Source: Sipunculus nudus | Lineage: Eukaryota; Annelida; Sipuncula; Golfingiida; Sipunculidae | NCBI GenBank assembly: GCA_026874595.1 | Contig: CM049316.1 | Coordinates: 71,389,176 to 71,453,175, forward strand | Reading direction: 5' to 3' | Length of the DNA: 64,000 nucleotides | In this document: one piece after another, positions 47,616 through 59,000 of the stretch | Numbering within the stretch: position 1 is the stretch's first letter | Layout of the letters: every line of letters starts with the position of its first letter | Program-made: the position numbers and the translations under genes | The notes under the pieces: generated by a model | What the model was told of the DNA's origin: nothing | The model's database searches: none | The model's input: the letters and a program-made list of their open reading frames with translations, nothing else

Positions 47616-47657
<42 letters not shown>
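47604..47657. repeat. (TA)n microsatellite with one TG interruption
   Basis: A short TA tract, TTG, then about 38 bases of TA. Confidence 0.95.
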
Positions 47658-47659
<2 letters not shown>

Positions 47660-47825
47660 GTTTATAGGGATTCAAGCGCCTCTGCATTCATTATAGCAAT
47701 TAGAATTTTTATCGTTGTGTATATATTTACAAGAAACAAAAAAATCACCCAGACCCTTAGTATTTTATAGAACTTCCTGCGCCCATTTCTCATCGCTGAA
47801 TTATTTGACAAATTTGAGAATAAAG

Positions 47826-47967
47826 TGACGTATTTCAGTCATTGTGACGTCTTACGAAATGAACATCGATCAAGAACTGACCAATGGAAACGCATTACAA
47901 AATTGACAGGCGCTGAGTCCGCGTTTAACCTGACTTTAGCAGACGACAGTGAGTCTTTGTGTGAACA
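47826..47967 (+). promoter_or_regulatory. CRE- and CCAAT-bearing candidate promoter
   Basis: TGACGTA (47826-47832), TGACGTC (47845-47851) followed by TTACGAAAT (C/EBP-like), then ACCAATGG (CCAAT at 47881-47885). They lie 85-140 bases upstream of an ATG with a good donor 36 bases on. The spacing suits a core promoter and 5' UTR. There is no TATA box. Confidence 0.3.
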
Positions 47968-48003
47968 ATGAAACCTTTAGTTCCAGATACGGCAGAATTA
48001 ATG
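47968..48003 (+). CDS. Possible first coding exon, unknown gene
   Basis: ATG at 47968 in context ACAATGA, 12 codons (MKPLVPDTAELM), then a near-consensus donor ATG|GTAAGA at 48003/48004. I do not recognise the peptide and found no following exon, which might lie downstream or beyond the window. The case rests on the donor and the upstream CRE/CCAAT boxes. Such a short open stretch occurs easily by chance. Confidence 0.25.
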
Positions 48004-49663
48004 GTAAGACCACTTCCTCGATAAAAAATAATTTATTTAAAATCAGAACTAATATTTAAAAATCATCATACTGTAAAAAAGGAATGAAATCTTCAATTGA
48101 AACCTGAACTCGCCACCTGGTGAAAATCGCTTCATATAGGCCGCAAGATTTTTTTTATCATAAAAGTGTCGTATTGTGGTATGCGCCGAGTCCGTCCGAT
48201 AACCTTTTGGGGGATTGTAGAGGGCATTCCGTTCACATTGTGTAGAAAATGTTTAATTAATTAGCCTGTTATGGTCAGTTTTTGGTAGAATACATGGTGC
48301 GGGAGGCAAAATCAGACAATTGTATTTAGCAAGTATAAAAATGAAGTTTTGGTATAAATTTAGATGTTTTCTTTCTTAAGAATTTAGTTCAACTTTGTAG
48401 CAACTTGTAGCTGACACAAGGTCATAATTGACTAAAGCTAGTTTGACTCTCATGGATTTCAAAAGTGTGTGTGTGTGCATTGAAATGTACTCAAACAGCT
48501 TTCATTACGTTTTATGCATTCACATGTCATGGTCAAAATGATATTCGAAATACAAGTAGCGACAGACAGTCTAGCAACATGTTAGTGGTTTCACGGTCAG
48601 CCTCAACCCAGGATGAGCGCTCTGAAGGCTTAAAAGTAAGGCCTTACCCAACGGCCGAGTTTCACTCACTAATGAGTGCGTTTTTTCGGGGGTTCTTCGG
48701 AGGTATGACCCAGAAATGGAGACGATTACACATCCAGGTGCTGTAGTTTAAACGAGGATATAAAATGAGAGGAAGCGTGTAATACTACCCTCGTACCTAG
48801 TCCGAAACCGGAATGGAACTCAGATGTACATATACTTAGTTAAGCTAGCATTAAAAATGGGGGCGGTTACTTCCGACAAAAAAAATATAAAAAAAAAACA
48901 TGGCAGTAATCTTGAATTAGTACCCAGTGCAACAAAATACGCGCTTGTTTAATATCTTTTTCCCGTGATTGAGCAAAAAGTCTTGAAGCAAGGAATATAT
49001 ACAAAACAATGGACTCGGTTCCTATTGAACACGTATGGAAACTTCCTACTGTGTATGATGCAAAAAAGTTGGCATGGAGCATTCGCTATAAAAAACGCAC
49101 AGGAAAGAACATGTCAGGAAATCAGAGGACTCCTCGGGCTATATATTGAAGAAATCTATATGTTAACGTGTGATTATCTGTTGGGACTTGCTCCGTTATC
49201 AGGAAATGATTTCAAGCCCTTGTAATTACGGGATGTCCTAATGACGTCATGAGTTCAACTTCTCGTACGTAAATTCGCAGAAATCAGTATACTACCTCCG
49301 GAACTGGAGAGTGCTCTACGTGGACTTAACGAGTGAGTTGACGAGCTCAATGACAAGTGGTAAATGTGGTCAAGGCAAAATGAGTTCTGCAACAGAACTG
49401 TATTTTTTATATATATATATCATCAATATACTATGAAAAATCTAAATCGTATTACTGACTTACGTTGACATTTTGGCAAACTTATATCTTTTGATATATG
49501 AATTTTTAAATGCATGACAGACTTGTGAGCCGAATGACGTCACAGATTGGCAGAAAGGTCCGGTTAATTAAACATATTTATTTTAATTCGATTAAATGCT
49601 AATAGCTCATGTATGTGTGTTATCTAAAAGTACTTACGAGAATGAAAATAATCCTCTTTGAAT

Positions 49664-49689
49664 CACACACACACACAATATATATATAT

Positions 49690-49751
<62 letters not shown>

Positions 49752-49762
49752 ATATATATATA
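49664..49762. repeat. (CA)n-(TA)n compound microsatellite
   Basis: (CA)7 then TA repeats with two short interruptions, ending just before the pogo-like MITE. Confidence 0.97.
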
Positions 49763-49783
49763 ATAGTATATGTAATAATAATA

Positions 49784-49968
49784 CAGTGGAACCTCACAAT
49801 TACGACCACCTTGGGGACCTGACCACCTGACCAAGTGGTCGCAATTTGGGGGTGCTCGTATTTGTGAAACTGTAAGTTACATGAATCGTATGTTCGGGGC
49901 CATGAAAAGTGGCGGTAATTGTGGTGGTGGTCGCAATTGCGGGGTGGTCGCAAGGCGGGGTTCAGCTG
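49784..49968. mobile_element. pogo/Tigger-type MITE
   Basis: The left end CAGTGGAACCTCACAATTACGACCACC and the reverse-complemented right end CAGCTGAACCCCGCCTTGCGACCACC are terminal inverted repeats. The element is bordered by TA on both sides (49782-49783 and 49969-49970), the target duplication of Tc1/mariner/pogo elements. The 185-base interior is rich in GGTCGCAATT and has no ORF. Confidence 0.8.
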
Positions 49969-50229
49969 TACTAGGAAAGTAGGCTTTTATAGTAGAGACT
50001 TTTTTCATGCACAGGAGAGCCATTTTCCTCTCCTGGCCATTCATTCATATCTAACACTTTCCCCTTCAATATTCCGGCAACAGGGAGGTAATTTATTTTG
50101 TGGCATAATAACAGGTAAATCATTTTAATAAATAATGGTTCAGGGCAATTCTGGAAAGGTCTCCAGAAGTTGTTTTCATTAATTACCACAATACACACAC
50201 GCACACACACATTGTTACAGGTGCTCTTT

Positions 50230-50855
50230 TTATTGTGTGACACGGGCGTAACTCGTGTTGTTGTTACATTTTATGTTTAATCTGTACTGGTTAAACTCTC
50301 GTTGTCAAGTGAACCTTGGGTTTTCACGCCTGGTCGTGGGTCACGTGATGGCCCTGGTATGTGGAGGTACACACGGCGATGTCTTTTTAGAGAATTCCTG
50401 AAACGCGTGTTGTGCAGGATCTTGTAGACTGTTCGAGAAGTGGAAAATTCCCGGCTTGGGGTGTGAAGGTATATAAAGGGGCTGTTTTTTAGAAACAGGG
50501 AGGCAGACAGTAGAGCAGATACCAGCGGACGCAGAAGCGTGTGTCAGATTCTAAGACCTTACCCGACGAATGCGGCAATTATACATTTTCAAAGATTTTG
50601 TCATGGATTTTATACATTTGGACTTCAGTTTACCTTCTGTGTTGTTGCAAGAACTTTCCACTGGACTGTCATTCCCCGAGAGTTTACATTCAAAGGACTT
50701 ATCGTTGTGATGGTGTTGGTATTGAGGTTCTGTGCCATTATCTCTCTGTGTGATTGTATTGTACCGCTGTTTTACTGTATAATTGTATTGATTTAATGTA
50801 TTGTATTGTTAGGGTTGTTTTAAGAATAAATTATAGTTATTTGTTAACAAAAAAA
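50230..50855 (+). mobile_element. TATA-box transcription unit, possible solo LTR
   Basis: TATATAAAG at 50470-50478 in a GC-richer stretch, a likely start region about 30 bases on, and AATAAA at 50825-50830 about 350 bases later. That is the U3-R-U5 order of an LTR. Upstream TGTGACACGGGCG (near 50236) and a TTGTTAACA end (near 50848) are possible borders, but they do not pair cleanly and I see no target duplication, primer-binding site or second LTR. A short gene with a TATA promoter is the alternative. The reading frames inside are short and unrecognised. Confidence 0.35.
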
Positions 50856-51006
50856 CCACTGACTTCTTTATTCATTCCCCTAGACATTTCACGCTGCCAA
50901 GTGTTACAGAATCTGATTTGTTTTTTATCTCCATTACAAAATTTGTGTTCATCACGCATACGTGATCTATTTATATTAGGTTCCGTAACAACATATATAT
51001 AAATAT

Positions 51007-51008
<2 letters not shown>

Positions 51009-51062
<54 letters not shown>
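51009..51062. repeat. (GA)27 microsatellite
   Basis: An uninterrupted GA tract. Confidence 0.97.
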
Positions 51063-51066
<4 letters not shown>

Positions 51067-51099
51067 AGATTGAAATAAGTGGCCCATGGATCATGAGGC

Positions 51100-52240
51100 T
51101 CAGCTGAATTCAAGGAGCCTTGAACAAAGGGTAAAATCACTCCCAGAGTGCTCAAAATCAGGAATTTTGCGAATAGACCTTAGATATAGGTCACCTTGAC
51201 CTAAATCTACATCCAGCTGCTACCATTTGTGCCCATCTGACTAATAGTGTAAAATCATGTTCTTGCAGGAAATCACAGTGACATTATTTCAGGTTTCCTA
51301 GGAGATTTCTTTTGGACCCCCCCCCCCCCCCCCCCCCCGAAAGTCATGTTTGAGGATTCTATGCCAAATAGATACGATTTATGCCCCATCTGACTCACTG
51401 AATGCTTACAAATAATCTCCCCTAATTTGTAAAATATAGACCACAACGTTCTAATTTCAGGTTTCAAGGGAGATTTGCCTCCAGGGACCTCCCTGGATGT
51501 AAAGTAAGAAATTTCTACGTTTAACAGTTACTTTTGGGCCCTATTAACAGTCAGACCACTTCATTTGAAGGTCTCATAAATAGAGAAAAAAAAAATGAAT
51601 AAAAATTTAGAAAAAATAAGTTGGTGCCACCAGTCTGCAGGAACTGATGAAACACCCCATGATCCATATACATGGATAGTATCATGGCGATCAATGCATT
51701 AGTTATTCAGATACTGGAGCTTTTGTATCATTTTTTTTTAAATTGTTCTTTGGGGGGGGGGGGGGGGTACTTACGAGCCCCAAAGCTCGGGGGATATGGG
51801 TAACAGAGACCTAATTTTAGGAGATTTTTCATGGAACTACCTGAAGTTTAGATCAGAAGATTCTAGGTCAACGTTTACTATTTGTGCCCTGTTAACGGAC
51901 CACCGATTTATTTGAAGGTCTCAAAAATAGAAAAAAAAATCCGTAAATAAATCGAAAAAAAATACAGGTGGCGTCACCAGTCTGCGGGAACTGATAAAAC
52001 ACTCAAAGATCAGGATGCATGCAAAGAATAATAGCGATCAATGCATTACTTATTCAGATACTGAAGCTTTTGTATCACATTTTTATTTATTCTGGGGGGG
52101 GGGGGGGGGTACTTAAGAGCACCATAGCTCGGAGGATATGGGTAACAGAGATCTGATTTCGGGTTTCCAAGGAGAATTTTCGTCGACCTCTTCCAGGTCT
52201 AACGATTACGTTTTGTGCCCTGTTAACGGTCGGAAGGACG
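51100..52240. repeat. 331-348-bp tandem repeat with poly-G/C runs
   Basis: CCCTATTAACAG / CCCTGTTAACGG / CCCTGTTAACGG anchor units at 51541, 51889 and 52220. Units share AGGTCTCA-AATAG-A(n), GTGCCACCAGTCTGC-GGAACTGAT, GATCAATGCATTA-TTATTCAGATACTG and GGATATGGGTAACAGAGA. Units 2 and 3 each carry a G15-16 run (51752-51767; 52094-52109) before GTACTTA. The leading unit is diverged, and near its start carries C23 (51317-51339). Confidence 0.9.
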
Positions 52241-52244
52241 ACGG

Positions 52245-55200
52245 CTGGACAACCGGACGGACCGATGCCCAACGGCCAGAGAATGATCTCTATAGATCGG
52301 ATGGCTAACAGTCAGATGAGCTAAAAAAACCACACCAGTTATACCTTGCGCACCTGTTGTGTGTATAGTTGGTACCAATATGGGGGCAATGTCTAACAAT
52401 AAGTGCATGGTGTGATGTTTCATTCAGGTGTACCGCCCCCGCAGTATCATGCATGCATCTAAACCAGCATCGTTTTATTGCGAGTGGGCGGGGGTCAAAT
52501 TACCTGTCTGTCGGTCGTTGATTGTTCATATGTAACCCAGGTGGTTTATTTTAATAACACCACCATAATATCGGTTCAGAACATTTTCTCTCTCTCATAC
52601 TCAATCATTATACGGTCTCGATTTACGGAGGAGCTGAACGATATCTTCCATTTTTTTTTTTCATTTTTTTCCCGGTGTAATTAGTTCTTCGACAATTTCA
52701 TACAGGGTATCTAAAACAGTTATGTGACAAGTGAGACAAATACCCGGTACGCATTTACGCGACTAATGTGAAATGTTACATGAACAATTTAAGCAATCGT
52801 TTTCAGCGCGTACGCGGCATTTTTAAAACCTTCCTTGGAGTTTTAAGAAACTTTGGATCTTGTTGTTTTTCTAAGATTGGCTTAAACCGTTTGTTAACCG
52901 GTCAAACAACCAGTATTGTATTTTAACATGTGAAAGCTCTTAAACCTATTGTAAAATGCTCCATTTCCCCGAGGACCAGGGCAAAAGCGACGGCTCTATT
53001 TAGGAGTTGTCTGCCATGATGTTGGGCCACACTCAGTTTTGTTCGGAAGGCCAAGTGAAGGGTTCTTTAGGGGTCTTTTAAGAACCCACGTGTTTACACC
53101 TAGAACCATATTTCCTTCTGCCATTTCCCTACCTATGTAAGTGTTTAGTCTCGGTGAAACTCAGATTCTTCGTAGGGCTTAGTTGGGTATTAAAAGACAA
53201 AATGGTTTTGTCGATGCATTTATATTCAAGGCATTCAATTTTATTAATTTAACTCAAACTTTTTATCTAAAACATGAAGAGACAGCCTGGACCAGTCTTC
53301 TTGATGGAATAGAAAATAAGAAAGCAGGATGAAAAACTAATTTTAGTATAACAACTGGTCAGTGCATAGTGTAGTGGGTGGAATTCAAGTGTGCTTTCAT
53401 AGATTAACATTCATGGTCACGAAATAACATTGCGAATTAGCGTTCACGCGCAGGATTAAAATATGAAAGAAACTAGCCGTGTGGGCGGTAGACACGTTTC
53501 AAATATAAATATGAAGGTCAGTGTCATTAACGAAAGGTGTATGGTAAATGATAATGAACAGATAAATCTACATGTTAACAATCATATATAATAATATACA
53601 TTTGTCACGAGCCATCGGTCGTGCTGACCCATTAGATATAAATATCGTTTGTTTTAATATAAACATATGAATATGACGCGGACATGAATATTCACCGGTA
53701 CAAATATACAAGGATGATTTATCCCTTTATGTTATTTGTTGTTCGTCCTGTATTCATGGCATGTATGCAATATGTTATTTATTCAATAAGATATAATTAA
53801 AGGCGTGGCAAGGTTCGCCTAACATATTAGGTCTCATCTCATTTTATATGCAGCACATTTAATACAATAGTAAACAGTCACTGAGGAGGCTTTTAATGTA
53901 GATATCTTTATCTTTATAATTCTTTTAATAATTTTTCTTATCTTTCCCTGTCCAAGCACTGTTCATTTTTCTGGGGCAGAGTAACCAAGCTTAAATCTTT
54001 GCCACTACCAGGCGAAGGCTTGTGTCATTTGTATGAATATTTATTTACGAAAAAAATATCTGGACCTGCACTATATAAATATAATAATATGTACGTAATA
54101 ATATAATACATACATGTATGTATATATATATTTATATATATATTTATGTGTTTGTGTGTGTATACGTGATAGAAAGAAAAATAACATTTCAACAATTTCC
54201 TTCAATCCTTTACAATAAGTTAATCAGCCAACTATTTTTGCAAATTAACCAGAAATGTCAGCAACCTAGACTTGTTAGCTTGTTACAGTAACAGAGAAGA
54301 AAACGATGTTTGATAAAAAAAATAAATTCTTTAGATTTGTTTAAAATGAAATTGTTGTAACGAATGTCATAAATCAAGTTGTCTGGCGTCCATTAAAAAA
54401 ATGACACATCAGATTTCCTACATACAGATAATTAAGAGACCCTTTCAAAATGCTCCTCATCTCATTTTAACCTAATTAAATTAATCAAGTCAATTCAGTG
54501 ACCTTATAAAGCTGATACAGGTATATTAGGTAAATAAAGGATACTTTCTAACACCATATATATATTTTACGGTGAAATTTGCTAGTTCATTTAATGTTAA
54601 GTGGGTATAAATAATGAAAACAAGTTTTTTTTTTAACGTGACGACATCATCGGGTTTTGATTAATGCGATACTCGCAATAACTCAGTGTGAACACGCATA
54701 AAAAGTATACGTATCGAATACCTTTCTGAAATGAATACAGATAGGAAAAAAAAAATGCGCATGCGCTAACTGAGTGTATAACGAGGATTGTATAAGGCTC
54801 ACTGAATACGACTTTTTACTGACAAATATAATCGTGAAGTGTATCGAATATGTAGAATTCGGTATTATGAAATCGGTAGTGGATACGTTTGCACTGTGAA
54901 ACTGCTTACATGTTCCAGGCAGTTTCGTTCTTTAACGTCGTTCCATATGTAAACAAGTTGAAACGGTTGCATGTTAACTGATTAACGGAAGTTAGTAGAA
55001 GAAGGGAATGAAGGAATCCAGTGATCTATTTAAATAGGAGCTTATGACGTGAAATATATAACATGTGTCTGTCTATAAATACAATTATTTCATCGCATAA
55101 GTTGTTGTGTTTTTTTTTTTTTAAATTTTAGCCTTATGATGTCACTTACCAGAGTTTGATAAAAAAAGACTGCCCCTTTAATCCCCGAAAGCTTGTTGGT

Positions 55201-55665
55201 GAATGTCATATCTTATTTAGGTTTCACGAAAAAAAGTCCACTAGTGAGGAGAAAAAAATACATAGTTGGTGTCATTTGTTAACAGAATAAGATATTAAAT
55301 AAAAGTATACTTGTTTTCGTATACTAAAACTTAATTGTTGTATAACTTTTTAATTAAGGAAGACAATTACCCCAAAGCTGACGTTGCTTGAACTCAACGC
55401 ACTCTAACTGCTTAGTCACGACCAGTTAAAGATATTAATATCTCAGCAAGAGAGATGATGCTGATGAAAACAAGTTATGGAATTTGTTTATTATTATTAT
55501 GATAAAAAGTCATAATGTTGGCATTTATCTCTGGGTCACGATATGCCTGTCAGACGCTATAGGTGAAACAAGCCACGCAGTCAATATTATTAATGCTTAT
55601 TACTGAAATAAATAGCTGACGTCATGCAAGGTTCCCATTGTCAGAACTGTATGTTAGTAATGTAT
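52245..55665. other. No gene recognised
   Basis: AT-rich sequence. Notable points are an imperfect TA tract near 54118-54150 and a perfect NRF-1-type palindrome GCGCATGCGC at 54757-54766. No ORF, exon or repeat was recognised in the rest. Confidence 0.45.
54757..54766. promoter_or_regulatory. NRF-1-type palindrome
   Basis: GCGCATGCGC, the core NRF-1 consensus, is CpG-bearing in a CpG-poor stretch. No flanking gene was recognised. Confidence 0.25.
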
Positions 55666-55668
<3 letters not shown>

Positions 55669-55698
<30 letters not shown>

Positions 55699-55703
55699 TT
55701 ATT
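55669..55703 (-). terminator. Retrotransposon 3' end: AATAAAG plus (AT)n tail
   Basis: Read on the minus strand, CTTCATTTCCAGAATAAAG runs straight into about 14 AT units. The hexamer probably serves as poly(A) signal, and the repeat as the template-primed 3' tail. Confidence 0.75.
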
Positions 55704-55781
55704 CTGGAAATGAAGGCCTCAGGCCCATATATCCAACATATATACATACAAAATACATAATACATAATACATGGTCACGTG

Positions 55782-55803
55782 AAAAAAAAAAAAAAAAAAA
55801 AAA
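55782..55803. repeat. A22 homopolymer in the retrotransposon 3' UTR
   Basis: Plus-strand poly-A, hence poly-T in the sense of the element. It is not the element's own poly(A) tail. Confidence 0.9.
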
Positions 55804-56071
55804 CCAATAAATGATAAGAATAAATAATTAATAAATAAACAATTAAATGAATACAGTTTTCAAAAATACACAGTTATCATTAATAAAATATTAACAGAAA
55901 TAACAATTTTATCAACTGAATAAATACCCAATGTAATTTTATCAGGTAACTATTTGTGTTTCACAAAATGATTAAAGTTAATGGTAATTACATAGAATAA
56001 ATTTCATAACAACATAAAATATGAATATTAATATATACATAAAATATAATATACATAAAATTGTTCACTTA

Positions 56072-59000
56072 CTAGTTCAAAGAATCATTTAGAATTGACT
56101 CTCTTTTAACAAATGCAAAATATACAAATGCTGAAAGCTTATTAATTGTGACATAATTTGTTGTGGACATTAATGAAACAAAAGACATATCTTTAAATTC
56201 AGACAGATATTTTTCTCTTAATGAAATATATAAAGGACATTTAATGACAAAATGGAACTCATCTTCAATATATGATTCTCCATGTTTAAGACAAAATTTA
56301 CAACATCTCTCTTCCCAGGCTATTTTCTTGTGGCGACCAACTTCTACTTCTAAGCTATGTGATGATGTTCTAAGTCTTGCTAAACTAATTCTATATCTTT
56401 TATTTGGAACTGCTGATAAATATAATTCAGTGTTTAATAAGCTTTTAAAGATAGCATATGTTTTTAATCTTCCATTATTTTCTATGTTAGCTGTCCATTC
56501 TTGTCTTTCATTATCATGCAACCTTTGTTTGAAACCTGACAGAAATATATTAATATTACCTACATCTTGAAATATCCATGTATATCCAAATCCGATTGAA
56601 AATAATATATTTTTTACCCTTGTTGCCCACGTATACTTTCCTAATTCATCTAGCCTATGTAATTTAGAATATAAACGCTTAGGGTACCTATAATTTTCCA
56701 TTCTTAGTAATTTAACCCAATAAGAAATACATTTTAACATAAATCTGATTTTCAGAGAAAACCTTCCACACTCACCAAGTGCTGCAGCATTTGGTGAAGA
56801 AGAGTTAATCCCAAGTATGTATTTACAAAATTTATTGTGGACCTGTTCTATTTTATCTTGTTTTTTGTAACCCCACAATTCACTGCCATATGAAAGTACA
56901 GGTACAACCATCTTATCAAATAAAGAAAATGATTCTTTTACAGTAATATATTTATTATCAGAAATGAATTTTCTTATCATTAAAACAGTTTTATTTGCTT
57001 GACACACAAGATGTTTTTCCATTTCTACCCATTTCAGACAAGAAGTAAATACCCCTCCTAAATACCTATAACTATTGACTACTTCAAGCTTTCTTCCTTT
57101 ATAATACCATTTTTCATATTTCTTTAACGTCCCCCCATTTCTAAATACAACAACTTTAGTTTTGTCCACATTCAACTTCATTCCATAACGGTTACAAAAA
57201 TATTCAAGTTTATCAATTTGATTCTGTAATCTTCCAACTGTGTCTCCAAAACAAACAATATCATCAGCGAACATAAGCATTGTCAAAGGTTGTGTTTCCT
57301 GGTCTACAAATATACCTTGATTTAAATCCTGCATTATATAATACAATTCATTCATGAAGAAGGTAAATAAAAGTGGGCTTATCATACAACCCTGTCTTAC
57401 TCCAATATTACATGAAAAATATTCTGAAAGCCCCTCATTTGTAATTACACATGACTGAAATTTAGCATACATGGACTTTAGAATATTTAACATTTTTCCT
57501 TTTATCCCACACTTATGAAGTACATAAAATAATATTTTGTGTTGTAAACAATCGAAAGCTTTGGAAAAATCTATGAAAATTGCATAAAATCTTCCTTTTT
57601 TCCTCGTCAGATATGTTTCAATTAAAGACATTAGAGTAAACATATTATCTGTAGCACTGTATTTTCTTCTGTAACCTGCCTGTTCTTCAAGAAATATACT
57701 GTTGGCTTCAGCCCATTTAATTAATCTTTCATTAAGAATTTTTGTGAATAACTTGCTAACAGTATTTAATAGTGAGATACCTCTATAATTATTTGGATCA
57801 TTGGTGGAGCCCTTTTTATGTAATGGAAAAATTATGGCTTTAGACCATTCAGCTGGGAATTCACCTTTAGAATAAATAGTATTAAAGAAACTTTCTAATA
57901 ATGGTACTAAAAGAGTTTGGTTTTCTTTCAATAATTCAACAGTGATCCCATCTGGACCAGGAGCTTTACCACTTTTCATATCCAATAAAGTTTTCCTTAT
58001 TTCCTCTTGGTTTATATCCATATTAATATCATTTAAGAGTTCATCTGAGTTATCATCCTGAAAGTTATATTCATCAATGTACTTTTCAAAGTCCTTATCT
58101 AAAGAATTAAAACTCTCTGTGAACAGACCTTTAAAATATTTAACCCATTTATCTTTTGTGATGTTACTGCTTACATTGTTTCTCTTTGATACTTTGATCT
58201 TCCTAAACAAATCATTTAATGTTCTACATTGCTGTAGATCCCTTATTAGTGAACGATTGTATTCCATCTTATGCAACTTACATATTTCTTTAAATTTTAA
58301 TTTAGCTATTTTATATTCCATAAAATCAGTTTCACTGTTTGACATTCTGAATTTATTCAAAGCTCTGTATTTTTCTCTCTTCATATTTGTACATTCTTCT
58401 GTCCACCAATTCGGCTGCTTGTATATTAATTTATTTGCCTTACCACTAGTTTTCTTTTCATAAGTTTGTATTGCTATGTACTCAAATAAATTTTGTAACA
58501 GAGAAGCACTATTTTCAATATCATTTAACATATGGTTTTGAAAAGTGTCAATTTTATTTAAAACATATTGATCCTGTATTGGTTGATAGTTAGTGTTTTT
58601 TCTTTTTCGATATTGGTTCCATTCAATTATATCTTTTGCTATATTGGTTTGATCTATATAAAATTCTATTTCAAATGTTGCAGTTACTGGAAAATGATCA
58701 GATGTGTCATTATTTAAAACCTCAAAAGATTTAAAATTATTAAAAATCTCAGAACTTACAATAATATAATCAATAAGTGATGCCCCTTTGGATGACATAT
58801 ATGTCATATTCCCATCAGTATCTGGTGCAAGTCTGCCATTTAAGGTATGAACATTTAAATTTATACACAATTCTTGAAGCGAGTGCCCAAATTTGTTAAT
58901 AACTTTATCTTTGGATTTTCTTGGAGAAATACAATTATCTCCAGAGTATTCATTTACTGATAAATGTTTTAAGTTGTCATTTTCTAAATAGTCTTTTAAA

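Noticed and set aside
48965-49225. 86-codon open frame near the CRE sites.
   Set aside because: No domain, and no splice signal linking it to the candidate exon at 47968.
56163-56570. Plus-strand frames of 60-135 codons between 56.1 and 61.4 kb.
   Set aside because: They are antisense to the intact retrotransposon ORFs, with no independent support.
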